DNA from: Salvia splendens
Lineage: Eukaryota; Streptophyta; Magnoliopsida; Lamiales; Lamiaceae
Direction: 5' to 3'
Length of the DNA: 64,000 nt
NCBI RefSeq assembly: GCF_004379255.2
Contig: NC_056042.1
Span: 18,399,901 to 18,463,900, forward strand
The notes under the pieces were generated by a model. The model saw nothing but the letters and a program-made list of their open reading frames with translations. It made no database searches and had not been told where the DNA came from. Positions 1 through 10,292 of the stretch are shown here, in pieces; the stretch's first letter is position 1, and the number at the start of each line of letters is the position of its first letter. The translations under genes were made by a program, and so were the position numbers.

Positions 1-330
1 ATTTTTGGGAGTGAAATTGAGGGTATTTATAGATGAGAGTGTGTATTTTTGGGGTAAAAAAAATTAAAAAAAATTAAAAAGTGGGAAAAAACGGTTATAA
101 ACGGATATAATTTTGTTGGGAAGTGAATTTTTTTTTAAATTTTTTATCGGTTTTTTTTAATTAAAAACCGATTTTTTTTAAAAAAAAATTAAACACAACG
201 GCTATGCCGTTGACAAATGAGGGTGCATCGAGCAGCGCCTTGCCAGCGGCGCTAGCTCAGCGGCGGCGGGTGGCGTCCGTGCCAGCGGCGCGGACCGCCG
301 TGGCGACGGACGCCACCGTTGTGGATGCTC
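1..330. mobile_element. PIF/Harbinger-like element, right end only
   Basis: AT-rich sequence followed by a GC-rich block ends in gttgtggatgctc, the same terminal inverted repeat type (reverse complement GAGCATC...) as the two elements at 1,879-3,500. It is followed by TAA at 331-333, which fits the TWA target preference of PIF/Harbinger. The left end is outside the window, so the matching terminus and duplication cannot be seen. An inverted repeat (ATCGGTTTTT...AAAAACCGAT) lies at 146-172. No transposase is visible; probably a non-autonomous copy. Confidence 0.55.
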
Positions 331-340
331 TAATAGGATA

Positions 341-384
341 CCAGTAGAGAGAAACCGGTAGTCTTTGGGGGATCTTGTTCTCCT
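341..384. other. rearranged scrap of copia gag
   Basis: Bases 342-355 equal 3,931-3,944 of the copia gag on the same strand. Bases 357-384 match gag 3,959-3,986 in the opposite orientation with one mismatch. The two pieces are adjacent here, so the segment looks like a product of inversion plus deletion or template switching. It abuts the hAT fragment that follows. Confidence 0.5.
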
Positions 385-903
385 TTTTCATGATCTGATC
401 TTGCATATTTATGTCGGGAACCAGTTTTAGAATACACTCGTGCAAGACTTCGATAACCTCTGAACAAGCCAAAATACCTTTCACATCTTTATAAAAGACT
501 GCCGGATTCAAGTAATGACCTGCAGCATGCAATGGTTTGTGCTATTGATCATTCCATCTAGAGTCAATTACATCAAATGCTCTCTTATACTTGTCTTCGA
601 TTCCTTTGAATGACTTGGAAATGGTCTCTTTACAACGATCCATAGCCTCATAAATATAACCCATCGTGGGCTTGCGCTAAGCATCAACCATTCTCAACAC
701 CTCAATAAGAGGAGAACCCAATTTGAGTGCATGGACAATATGTCTCCAATAAGCATCATTCAACACAATAGTAGTTGCCTGTTTTCCGGATGCCTCTTTG
801 TACCACTGACTAGTAGTCCATTCATCACTGGTGAACATTTTTATGATATTCTGCCGCTGGTTATGGATGGACCTCAAAGTGATGAAGGAAGTAGCAAATC
901 TAG
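385..903 (-). pseudogene. hAT transposase fragment, copy 1 (broken)
   Basis: The minus strand encodes the C-terminal half of a plant hAT transposase core: the stretch read from 877 to 677 contains TSDEWTTSQWYKEASGKQA and ends LIEVLRMVDA; after a stop come the expected MGYIYEAMDR-like and LHAAGHYLNP-like stretches. The hAT dimerisation domain and the N-terminal BED finger are absent. About 470 bases (425-903) are nearly identical to 6,036-6,514, including two in-frame TAG stops (one after MVDA, one before the HKPLHAAG stretch). This copy runs about 40 bases further toward the C-terminus than copy 2. Non-functional. Confidence 0.8.
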
Positions 904-1345
904 TACTTAATTTATATTACATACTTAATTTATATACCCTAGATATTGACATTAATGAATAATCTTATCTAAACTAATTAATAAGTACTTAATTCGTATT
1001 TAATTATATATTATTTTATGAAATAAATTTTCTTTAATTAATATAAACATTATCTATTTTAATACATGAAATATTAAATTTTTTATCTAGACTAACTAAT
1101 ATTAAATATATATATGAATATATTTACTAAATTTTAATATTATTTATATTTATACATCACTAATTTTCTATAAGGTTTAATGTTTTGTGATATATTATTA
1201 ATTGTAAATCATTTACTAAATTTAATATATTTTTACATATATTTGCAACAGTAAAACGGTTAGACCGGTGGTTCGACCGGTTGGACCGGTGGAACCGTGA
1301 ACTAGTAACGTCGCCGGTTCACTTGCCGGTCCGGTTTTTAAAACA
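904..1345. repeat. AT-rich block ending in a CCGGT-rich terminus
   Basis: About 345 bases of A/T without coding potential are followed at 1,255-1,345 by many overlapping ACCGGT, GACCGG and CCGGTCCGG words and then ttttaaaacattg. This word pattern resembles termini of dispersed non-autonomous plant DNA transposons, but I cannot see a matching left end or target duplication. Class uncertain. Confidence 0.35.
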
Positions 1346-1875
1346 TTGGGTGAAACTCTATTCTTGGTGTCTTTTTATTTCAAAAATTAGGGTTATAACT
1401 AATGGTAATCTGTTTCTTGTTGGTGGAATTAATTTCAAAAAACTATCAACCAATTTCAGAGAATTCAATACATGCTCAAATTTATTGTAAATATTTTGTT
1501 GCTTCTCATCTCCCGCCAAGCACAAAACTGATTTTTTCTATTTTACCTTCTCTTTCATTGAGAGGTAAAGATATCTCCTCAAAATGGGAAAAAGGCATAA
1601 TACATTCCCATTTACCTTTCCCTTGGAATATGTTTTTCCATCAAAAAGAGGCAAATTTGGCCCTTGGAGTATGTTTTTCCATATAAAAGAGGCAAATTTG
1701 GTAGTTATCAGTTTTGAGTTACGTCACAACACAAATTGCTGTAGATTTATCATCAAATTTAGTGATTGGTATGAAGGGTCATTTGTCAAGTTTTATCCAA
1801 ACCCAATTTGTGTTCTCATAACATTCATCTTCAACCTATATAACCAATCAGTAGAGTATGATACAAAGTGTTAGT
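1346..1875. other. non-coding, with a 41-bp duplication
   Basis: No convincing gene. A tandem duplication (1,621-1,660 and 1,662-1,701; units begin ccttggartatgttttt and differ at a few sites) is the only structure seen. The short open frames here have no recognisable motif. Confidence 0.5.
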
Positions 1876-1878
1876 TTA

Positions 1879-2883
1879 GAGCATCTCCAATAATAGGCGA
1901 GCGACCGGCTCGCCGATTTTTGGCGCTCGCCGGTCCGCTCGCCGAACTATTGCAGCCGGCGAGCGCCAAATCGGCGAGCGCACGCCGATTCCCGGGCGCT
2001 CGCCAATCCGCTCGCCTCTATTGCAGCCTCCCGACCGGCGAGTGGATTTTTGATTTTTTTATTTTCGGAACTCTAATGGACTCCGAGAAGTTTCGGGCAG
2101 GTGTCGATGCGGGCTGGCCGAAGAAGCAGCGCCTGAACTATTCAGGCGATTACGCCGGCGAGAGCAGCGGCGGTTCCCACGACCTCCCCGAAGATGCTCA
2201 GGAGACCCCATCCCCTCCCGCGTTTACTCGCCGCACTCGCCCGGTTGGTCAAAGGCGGGCGCAATGCGAGCGCCAGAGGTCCCAGGAGGTCCAGTCGACA
2301 TCCCCCCTCTTAGCAGCTCGACAGCCGACCTCGGCTTCTTGGCGCGTCAACAAGCGCGGGCTCAGATGATCAAGATCATAGATCAATTGAAGAATGCAAC
2401 TGACCCCGAGGAGAAGAGTTTTTTTCACGCCGTGCTCGTGAGTATGCGAGAGGATTTGAATCCCAGTGCGGCATAGGTGGGGGGCTCTGACGCGGGCTCA
2501 GATGCCGCAGATTTGGGGGTCCCGGATAGCGGCGACGACGGCGTGGAGTGAGGCGGCGGCGGAGGCGGGGGGCTCGTGCGTGGATTATGAGTTTTTTTTA
2601 AAGTAATGTAATTTTTTATTTGACTTTTTTAATTAATGTAGTTTTTAAAATTTTGATATTATTATTGAATTTTCCCGTATATGTGTTGTAAATTTAATTC
2701 TGTATTTTGTGTGATTGTTTAATTATTTGTTTTTAGTGCTGATGATGTGGCTGGGCTATGGCTGGGCTATTACTTGTCCAGTTGCTTGTCCTGCTAATGT
2801 GGCAGGAGGAATTTAGTGCTGCTGATGTGGCAGAGGAGTTTGTGGCTGGGCTATTGCTTGTCCACGGACTATTGTGGATGCTC
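1879..2883. mobile_element. PIF/Harbinger-like element with TTA target duplication
   Basis: The element starts gagcatctccaataatagg and ends ctattgtggatgctc, giving imperfect terminal inverted repeats GAGCATC(T/C)(C/A)... It is flanked by TTA at 1,876-1,878 and 2,884-2,886. The 5' subterminal region is rich in GGCGAGCG/CGCTCGCC words, which can pair with each other. At 1,005 bp it carries only a remnant of the accessory ORF and no DDE transposase, so it is a deletion derivative mobilised in trans. Confidence 0.8.
2076..2476 (+). pseudogene. Harbinger accessory ORF1 remnant (Myb/NAM-C-like)
   Basis: An ATG at 2,076 opens a frame (MDSEKFRAG...) that reaches a RRTRPVGQRRAQ stretch, reminiscent of the RPxGxKxAK motif found where the NAM-associated C-terminal domain of Harbinger ORF1 proteins begins. 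The continuation, with QMIKIIDQLKNATDPEEK and ending LNPSAA, is in another frame (open to 2,476), so a frameshift lies around 2,264-2,330. ORF1 of these elements is a DNA-binding helper that takes the transposase to the nucleus. Family assignment is by motif only; the copy is truncated and frameshifted. Confidence 0.45.
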
Positions 2884-2914
2884 TTAATTCATCAAGACTT
2901 CCAAGAAGCATATT

Positions 2915-3500
2915 GAGCATCTCCAATAATAGGCGAGCGACCGGCTCGCCGATTTTTGGCACTCGCCGGTCCGCTCGCCGAACTATTGCAGCCGGCGAGC
3001 GCCAAATCGACGAGAATTTCGGCGAGCGCACGCCGATTCCCGGGCGCTCACCGATTCGCTCGCCGGTCGGCTCACCCCTATTGCAACCTTCCAATCGGCG
3101 AGCGACCGGCGAGCGCAATTTTGTTTTTTTGGGTCCCGGATAGCGGCGACGACGGTGAGGAGTGAGGCGGCGGCGGAGGCGGGGGGCTCGTGCGTGGATT
3201 AGGTGTTTTTTTAAGTAATGTAGTAATTTTTTTATTTGACTTTTTTTAATTAATGTACTTTTTAAAATCATAATATTATTATTGAATTTTCTCGTATATG
3301 TGTCGTAAATTTAATTCTGTATTTTGTGTGATTGTTTAATTATTTGTTTTTAGTGCTGATGATGTGGCTGGGCTATGGCTGGGCTATTGCTTGTCCAGTT
3401 GCTTGTCCTGCTGATGTGACAGGAGGAATTTAGTGCTGCTGATGTGGCAGAGGAGTTTGTGGCTGGGCTATTGCTTTTCCACGAACTATTATGGATGCTA
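2915..3500. mobile_element. shorter Harbinger-like copy (MITE-like)
   Basis: The first ~200 bases repeat the 5' end of the 1,879 element (gagcatctccaataatagg, GGCGAGCG-rich). From about 3,131 the sequence jumps to its 3' part (gggtcccggatagcgg...), so the ORF1 segment is deleted. The 3' end reads ggatgct then aag, so the last TIR base has changed and no clean 3-bp duplication is visible. It starts only 29 bases after the previous element and sits in the LTR/leader of the copia element. Confidence 0.65.
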
Positions 3501-3661
3501 AGGGTTCCAAGAAGTAGACATTTATAATTCCTTAGTTTCAAAATATGTCTAGTTCCTAGAATGTATTAATTGTGGTATCCTAACAGTCACCAATACTCCT
3601 ATAAATTCATGGAGTTTGGTTATCTTCCATCATCAATAAAAATACAAATCCTTTAGTCTCA
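3501..3661 (+). promoter_or_regulatory. partial copia 5' LTR (TATA and poly-A signal)
   Basis: A TATA-like ctataaattc (about 3,599-3,608) and an aataaa signal (about 3,635) precede a primer-binding site, as expected for the U3-R-U5 order of a short copia LTR ending ...gtctca at 3,661. The 5' boundary is obscured by the Harbinger insertions. No 3' LTR partner exists because the element is truncated. Confidence 0.5.
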
Positions 3662-3664
3662 ATA

Positions 3665-3677
3665 TGGTATCAAGAGC
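3665..3677 (+). promoter_or_regulatory. primer-binding site (tRNA-iMet type)
   Basis: tggtatcaagagc matches the common plant copia primer-binding site TGGTATCAGAGC (complement of the initiator Met tRNA 3' end) apart from one inserted base. It lies 3 bases after the presumed LTR end and 160 bases before the gag start. Confidence 0.75.
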
Positions 3678-3839
3678 AAATTTTCGTTCCTGATTCCTTT
3701 GAGAACTCAGAGAAGTTCTCATCATCGTTCAAATATCTCTCAACCCTCTGACTAAATCAAGGCAAAAATCTGCCTTACCACCATCCATTCCCGAACCTGA
3801 AAATCAGCCAAAACCCAATTAATATCAACCAAACACAAA

Positions 3840-5012
3840 ATGTCCAAACAAACGGAATCTATATCTTTAGGATTCAAGTTAGATGGAAAAAACTTCCCTG
3901 TTCGGTCTCCCCTCATGCGAGTTGTCATCGACAGTAGAGAGAAACTCGAACACATCGAAGGAGAACAGGATCCCCCAAAGACTACCGACCCAGAATTCAA
4001 CAAATGGCAAGCTTCTGACTTCACTGTATTCACATGGCTCATCCAAAACATGGAGCCAAAACTCGTCTTGCAATTTGCTCAACACGAAACTGCCAAGGCA
4101 TTATGGAGGAGCCTCGCCACAACGTTTAGAGTCAGAGCTGACCTCGTCCAAGTATACGATCTAGAGATCAGAACCAGCCAACTCAAACAGGGGAATGAAT
4201 CCCTAGAACAATATTGGGGCAACCTTCAGCAACTATGGATCGAAACTGATGCCCGAAAACCTTGCCCCTACACGTGCTGCGAAAAAGGCATCAACACATA
4301 CAGAAAGGAGACGAAAATCAAAAGACTGTACCAATTTCTCTCCGACTTGGATGACAAATACGATACCCTCCGCCGGGAACTCATCAAACAAATTCCCAAG
4401 CCCTAAGCGGAAGATGCTTTTGGAATAGTTAAACAAAAACATACAAAAGAGACGTGCTTCGAGATTGTCGGCTATCCGGAGTGGTGGGAGGACGACCACA
4501 AAAATAATCGGAATCCAATGGCCAAAGGGAGATCGGCGATTGGAAGAGCCGAAGGAGAGGAAACTTTCTCTGCCTCGATGGGCAGCTACACGGCCACCAG
4601 CACCAGAGGCGCCGGAGCATCCCCGTCGAGCAACGGCAGTCCGGAAACATCGGGAGGAGGATGGTCAGTGACGAGAGTCGAAATTGGAGAACAAGCGGCG
4701 ACTAGAGCTCAATTCGTGAAAGGGAGCGTCATTGAAGGTAAAGGGTTTGCCCTAAACCCTTCAATTTTTTCAAATTATACATTGACCCCCCACCATTTTA
4801 ACAACACACCTCTAGGAACCCCGAAATTACATATTGACCCCAGTACTCACACTTTTTCACAAAAGACCCTCATTTCTTATGAAAAATATGTTAATACCCC
4901 AAAAATCTTGTGCAAAAATCGTTTTTCGGCCCTAGAGGATGAATTTGAAACTTCTACTGCATGCAATGCCAAATTAGGGAATGTCAAAAATTATAGAGGT
5001 TGGATTTTTTAA
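3840..5012 (+). pseudogene. Ty1/copia gag with zinc-knuckle region
   Basis: The frame begins MSKQTESISLGFKLDGKNF, the plant copia gag N-terminus, and runs through capsid-like sequence (LVLQFAQHETAKALWRSL; YQFLSDLDDKYDTLRREL). One in-frame TAA at 4,404 interrupts it; the same frame continues (EDAFGIVKQKHTKETCFEI, GYPEWW) into the nucleocapsid region, where the usual CX2CX4HX4C knuckle is degenerate, and stays open to 5,012. Gag would package the element RNA in a virus-like particle. The start is chosen because it follows the PBS leader and matches the family N-terminus. One nonsense mutation and loss of the knuckle make it a pseudogene. Confidence 0.85.
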
Positions 5013-5270
5013 CTGTGGAGCCACTGATACTATGTCCTATGATAGATCGGACTTTGGTGAATTATCTAAGGCAAAAAGAACATATGTTGAAACAACTGGT
5101 GGAGATTTTGCTCTGGTTGAAGGGGCTGGCACTGTTCAAATTTCACCTACACTAAAAATTTCAAACGGCCTTTATGTACCGTCTTTGTTTCAAAAACTGA
5201 TGTCTATCAGTCATGTAACGCGGGAGCTCAATTGCACTCTTCTAATGCATCCTAAATTTTGTTTTCTTTA
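4981..5270 (+). pseudogene. copia aspartic protease, active site lost
   Basis: The stretch NCGATDTMSYDRSDF corresponds to the copia protease motif DSGATDTM; the catalytic Asp-Ser has become Asn-Cys. A one-base gain in the run of T at about 5,008-5,013 puts it out of frame with gag. Downstream sequence (GLYVPSLFQKLMSISHVTR) matches the remaining protease fold. The frame stops at a TAG at 5,269 where the family normally has Gln before DIRT. In a live element this enzyme cuts Gag-Pol; here it would be inactive. Confidence 0.8.
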
Positions 5271-5271
5271 G

Positions 5272-6036
5272 GATATTCGGACGAGGACGATCATTGGGCG
5301 TGGCACTGAACGCCGTGGGTTGTACTATGTGGACGAGATAGCTCAAACTAGTAGGGCAATGTTGGCTCACGGGTCTTCAGAACGGGAATCATGGCTATGG
5401 CATAGACGGTTAGGGCATCCATCCACTAGTTATTTAAAACTTTTGTTTCCGCATCTTGACACAGATTCTGTTTTATAGTGTGAAACCCGTGTTTTGGCTA
5501 AAAGCCACAGACAATCCTTTAAATCCAGCAATACTAGAGTGAACTCAATTTTTTCTTTAATACATTCTGATGTTTGGGGTCCTTGTCCAACTTCTGGGGG
5601 TAACGGTTTGAAATACTCTGTCTCATTCATTGATGATTGCACCCGCATGACATGGGTGTATTTTTTAAAAATAAATCCGATGTCTTCTCGAAATTTTCTG
5701 AATTTTATACCATGATCCTTAACCAATTTCAGACAAAAAATTAAAATTCTTCGATCCGACAATGGGGGAGTTTGTTAACACAAAAATGAAAAAGTTTGTA
5801 TTGAGAAAGGTCTGATCCACCAAACTTCTTGTGCCTACACACCTGAGCAAAATGAGGTGGTTGAATGCAAAAACCAAATTATCCTAGATATGACTAGGGC
5901 AATTCTTTTTGAGTCAAAAGTACAAAAACATTTTTGGCCCGAGGCTATTGCTACGTCAGTTTACCTTATTAATCGTCTCCCTACTAGAATCCTTAACCTA
6001 AAAAACCCCATTCATGTTTTATCTACCTTCACTGAT
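5272..6036 (+). pseudogene. copia integrase, truncated by hAT junction
   Basis: The GAG-pre-integrase region (TIIGRGTERRGLYYVDEI) leads to the HHCC finger, where HRRLGH is present but the second Cys of CETCVLAK is Arg (CETRVLAK) and a TAG lies at 5,476. The catalytic triad is recognisable: Asp in HSDVWGP, Asp in RSDNGGEF and Glu in VVECKN, but these are split between frames by a frameshift near 5,670. Homology ends abruptly at 6,036 with the hAT sequence, so reverse transcriptase, RNase H and the 3' LTR are missing. Confidence 0.85.
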
Positions 6037-7168
6037 TTTAGAATACACTCGTGCAAGACTTCGATAACCTCTGAACAAGCCAAAATACCTTTCACATCTT
6101 TATAAAAGACTGTCGGATTCAAGTAATGACCTGCAGCATGCAATGGTTTGTGCTATTGATCATTCCATCTAGAGTCAATTACATCAAATGATCTCTTATA
6201 CTTGTCTTCGATTCCTTTGAATGACTTGGAAATGGTCTCTTTACAACGATCCATAGCCTCATAAATATAACCCATCGTGGGCTTGCGCTAAGCATCAACC
6301 ATTCTCAACACCTCAATAAGAGGAGAACCCAATTTGAGTGCACGGACAATATGTCTCCAATAAGCATCATTCAACACAGTAGTAGTTGCCTGTTTTCCGG
6401 ATGCCTCTTTGTACCACTGACTAGTAGTCCATTCATCACTGGTGAACATTTTTATGATATTCTGCCGCTGGTTATGGATGGACCTCAAAGTGATGAAGGA
6501 AGTAGCAAATCTAGTGACTGCCGGCCTAAGTAACTCTCTCTTATTCGTATATCTTATTATCATGTTCAGCACGCCCATCTTACTGTAAATATAACCGGTC
6601 AAAGCTATTGACTTTTTGATCACACCATTGATAAGCGGTATTTTACCAATATCTTCAAGCATCAAATCGATGCAATGTGCTGCACATGGAGACCAAAACA
6701 GTGAGGGTATCCTTACTTGCAGCGTCATTCCAGCTTTCTTGTAATTGGAGGCATTATCCGTCACGATTTGGATCACATTCTTCTCTCCAACATAATCAAT
6801 CATCTCTTCGAACATTGCTACCAGAGCGTTTGCATCTTTTATAATGTCAGACACATCGACAGACTTGATGAAAATTGAACCTTTTGGCGAATTCACTAAG
6901 AAGTTGATAATTTCTTTATGAGAAACAGAATCACGCCACCCATCAGATATAATTGAACATCCATAAGTTGCCCAATCATCTCTATGCTCTTTTTTACGAG
7001 AGCACTCACACTCTCAACTTCTTTCTTCAGCAAAGGCACTCTCAGTTCATGATAACTCGGTGGCTTCATACCAGGACCATACTGTCCAACAGATTCAATG
7101 GCAATCTTAAAGCTTTCGTGCTTAGCAGCATTAAATGGTATTTCGGCTTCATAAAACCATCTAGCCAA
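6037..7168 (-). pseudogene. hAT transposase core (DUF659-type), copy 2
   Basis: Read from 7,168 down, the protein gives MARWFYEAEIPFNAAKHESF and GPGMKPPSYHELRVPLLKKE, then after a frameshift near 6,960 continues from about 6,896 as NSPKGSIFIKSVDVSDII, IQIVTDNASNYKKAG and WSPCAAHCIDLMLEDIG, the conserved DUF659/hAT catalytic region. DNASNYKKAG carries one acidic residue of the RNase H-like fold and the CAAHCIDLMLEDI block is diagnostic. Two TAG stops follow (after MVDA at about 6,290, and before HKPLHAAG). The C-terminal dimerisation domain is cut off at the copia junction. Dead. Confidence 0.88.
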
Positions 7169-7384
7169 TTTAGTGCAAGCCCTGTCACGTAACTCTTTTC
7201 TCTGAACATCATTTATCGTCTATTGTTTTCCCTTACTCAATTTTTGTACTTGGACTCCTTTTGCTGGAACGCGGTCGTAATATACATCCAAAGCACCTTT
7301 CGTCCTTAGATTCTTCGATTTAATTGTTGTATTACCAACATCATCCTCTTCATCATCTCCAAAGGTAAATCTTCAAAATCCTGC

Positions 7385-7633
7385 CTACCTTGTGATGCTG
7401 ACAGAAGATCTTGATCCAGTTAGCATCCTCTTTTTCTTCATGAACTCTATAATTTCATCTCTCACATGTGATGGACATTTAGGGCATGCCGTGACATTTT
7501 TAAAACCACCGACCAAGTGTTCCTTGACCCTTCGAACCCCTGATGTTATATTCTTTGAGCAAAAATTACACGTAAATAAATATCTAGTCTTTGGATTTGG
7601 AGTTGCGTATTTTCTTGCAGGATCTTGAGCCAT
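7385..7633 (-). pseudogene. hAT transposase BED zinc finger
   Basis: An 82-residue frame starts MAQDPARKYATPNPKTRYLF and contains CNFCSKNITSGVRRVKEHLV followed by CPKCP: Cys-x2-Cys and His of a BED-type finger that binds transposon ends. It lies N-terminal to the core at 7,168-6,037 on the same strand; about 215 bases between them are out of frame. The two parts belong to one broken gene. The start is the ATG at 7,633, the usual N-terminus for this family. Confidence 0.85.
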
Positions 7634-7944
7634 CTTATATTGACTGTGATAAAAAAAATAATATACATGTTATGATGTATCGATAAGAAAGCATGCATTT
7701 ACTACTAAAAAGTATTTGGAGTGGATGGGACATGACCAATGGTGTTGAAGAATGCAGATATTTCATCGTCACAAAACTTATGTTACTATGTCTTAGAAAC
7801 TAAAACTCTCATTTGACAAAAATGGAAAAACAACTAGCAACTGCATTGTACAACCGGACGTTCAGGCTTTAAGAACTTCTACAAGATCGCTAATAACAGC
7901 GATAGTCATGATGAATCTATTATTCCATAATTCAATTAAAAATA
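7634..7944. other. no feature recognised
   Basis: AT-rich sequence upstream of the hAT reading frame. It could be the hAT 5' leader, but no terminal inverted repeat with an 8-bp duplication could be paired. No gene seen. Confidence 0.4.
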
Positions 7945-8904
7945 TTAAAGTGTTTATGTCATGCGTGATTGTTTTGATGTTGAGATTTTTGCCGATGCCT
8001 GGTTGTTTGAGCTTGCTCCGTTAGGCTATAGGCTATGTTGAGATTGTGCTTGATGCCTAGTTGTGAGTTCGCTCCATTAGGCTATAGGGCTATGATAAAC
8101 GAATTCGGGTCTGTGTAGGGCCGCAAACCCTATCAGGCTGTGTACACAGAGGGGATCGTGAGCCGTCCTTGCTAGTCGGCCGGTCTCGTGGGCGAATAGT
8201 GTGGCCACACTTTCGTCACACTATTGTAAGAGGATGTGATGATTGATTAATGTGGAAAATGAGGAGATAAATTGTCTGGCCAGACTTGGATTTTTGTGTT
8301 CTCGTGATATCTTACTATATAAAACTCGAGATCACTGGTATGGATGACATAACTTATTAAAATGTTTTCGGCATGAGCCCATTGAGTACAACGAGTACTC
8401 AGCCATGAATATTCTTTTTCTTATGTGCAGGTTGAGCGGGATGTTGCGGTGGATGTTGAGCTGGCTAAAGACCCTAGGATACGTTGTGTCGTCAAATAGG
8501 CGTGATCCTTGACTCTCCCTGAACCTTATTATCCGCTGCTATGTTTTAAATTATGTCTTAAGACCTTAATCTTTTCGTGTTGTGTTTGAACATGTATGGC
8601 GGTGTTTAGGTTTAAACGAGTGTTTACGTTGTCTTTCTGAAAATGGTGTTTTCCGAGATTTAAGTTAAATGTTCGTTTTACCTTAGTTTTTTTATATATA
8701 TAGTTGTATTACTTAAGTCAAATTTTTCCGGTGCCCTTTATAAAAGTATGTTTCTTTATGTCTTTTAAAAAAAATGACCTTAAACTTCTTTAAACTAAGT
8801 TGTTTTTCTTCTTTAAGTCTTAAGTTGTTCTTTTAAACTGTTGTCCATGCATGTCGGTGACGATCGCCGCGTTTGTGATACCCCTGGTATGGGCGGTCGT
8901 GACA
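7945..8904 (+). mobile_element. family T gypsy LTR, 3' part
   Basis: Aligns over its length with the family T LTRs at 17,613-20,268 (plus) and 52,854-55,986 (minus), including the conserved core gggccgcaaaccctatcagg and the palindrome AGTGTGGCCACACT at about 8,202. It ends GGGCGGTCGTGACA at 8,904, matching the solo LTR terminus GGGCGGGCGTGACA. The first ~2.2 kb of the LTR are missing. A local duplication of the gatgcctrgttg...ggctata segment occurs at about 7,995-8,093. Confidence 0.8.
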
Positions 8905-10292
8905 AGAAGAGAGCATGCCTTCGAAGAAGAAGGGAGAGGCATGTACCTAAAGTAAAAGGAGGGAATGCACGACCAGAGAAACCCCCTCCAGTGATTGACA
9001 AGCTTGATGAGTACTACGAAGAGGAAGGGCCAAGGTAGAAGGAGGAGTGGCCAAAGAGAAAGGCCGCAAGATCCACCTCCTGGGTGAAGCTAGATCCATG
9101 GCCTCAGGCCATTTAAGGTGAACAAATCTCCTGACACTGGACTACGCCCCAAGGAAAAGAAGAAAATTTAGGAGACTTACAAGAATCACAAGAAAAAGCG
9201 GGCTATCGTGATGGTGATGTACCTCTAGAAAAATCAGTGGATAGAAGTAAAAAAAGTTAGTTCAGGATCTCAAGTTGGAAATTGTACCCAGTGCGGTTTT
9301 GTTGACATCTGAACTGATCAAGTTGAAGGGGAAACTTAACCCACTTGATCCAGTTACATGCAAAGATGACAATGGAAACCAGAGGAGGGATGACTATAGG
9401 AGGAAAAGAAGCTGCCAATCCATAAGCACAAAGGTGCAGAGATGATTAATGGGAAAAAAGTACAACTCCCCAAGTCTTGTGGGAATCGAAGCAGGCCAAA
9501 TTCAGAAAAGCAAGGAACAACTTTCGACTCCACCAATCCACCACCTCCTGGGAACTGCAAGTTTGAAGGGAGTATCCTGATCTCTAACTTGTTCTTATTA
9601 TTCAATCTTTAAAAATTTTGGACAAATAATTCGGCAGTATGTGTAGCGGGAGAACTTCCACCATGCATACTTGGCTTGATCAAGTAATAATAAATAGTCT
9701 TTGGACAGTCCTCGAAGATTCACTTGCTCAGCTCAATTCACGTGTGTGAGCAAGATAATTGATCAAGTGGATTTCGGGATCTGCCCTCAACTTGGAATAA
9801 ATATTTTTATTTCTGGTTTCTTGTTTTATTCTTAAGAAAATCCCCAACATAGTTGTTTCAGAAAACAGCAAAAATATTTTTCTTAAGAAAACAAATTTGG
9901 TCGTAGCTGGAAGGAGTTTTAATTTAAATGATAGACTTTTTATTCTCGGAAGAGAATCTCCGAATAGTACTCCATCAAATCTCTTATTTTGTTTATTTTA
10001 CTTTTGGTCAGGATTTAGACGAATAAGTGAGAGAGGGAAATTAATAAGTAAATTTGTTTTTAACCGGGAAAAGTAAAAGCGAAATCATTTAACTTGAGAA
10101 TTTGAAAATTGGTGCAGGAAGGTGAACAAACACTGATGTCATAGGCGACCGTTCCCTCTTCCCTCTATTACTCCGATATCTGCACGCCTCTCTCCCACTC
10201 TCTCACATTTTTTTAGCTTTTACAACTTCTCTACCAAAAAAAATCCCAAATCCTTTCCTTCAATTCCTAAGCGAAACCACTCTCATTGACCA
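8905..10292 (+). other. unassigned retroelement-derived sequence before ORF3
   Basis: No intact gene. Short frames (for example one containing PPPVIDKLDEYYEEEGPR near 9,030) look like decayed polyprotein but match no domain I recognise. By position relative to ORF3, the 3' UTR and the LTR this is the end of pol plus the pol-ORF3 spacer of Gypsy-4. A pyrimidine-rich leader-like segment (10,150-10,290) precedes the ATG at 10,293, comparable to the spacer at 25,272-25,835 in Gypsy-1. Confidence 0.4.
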
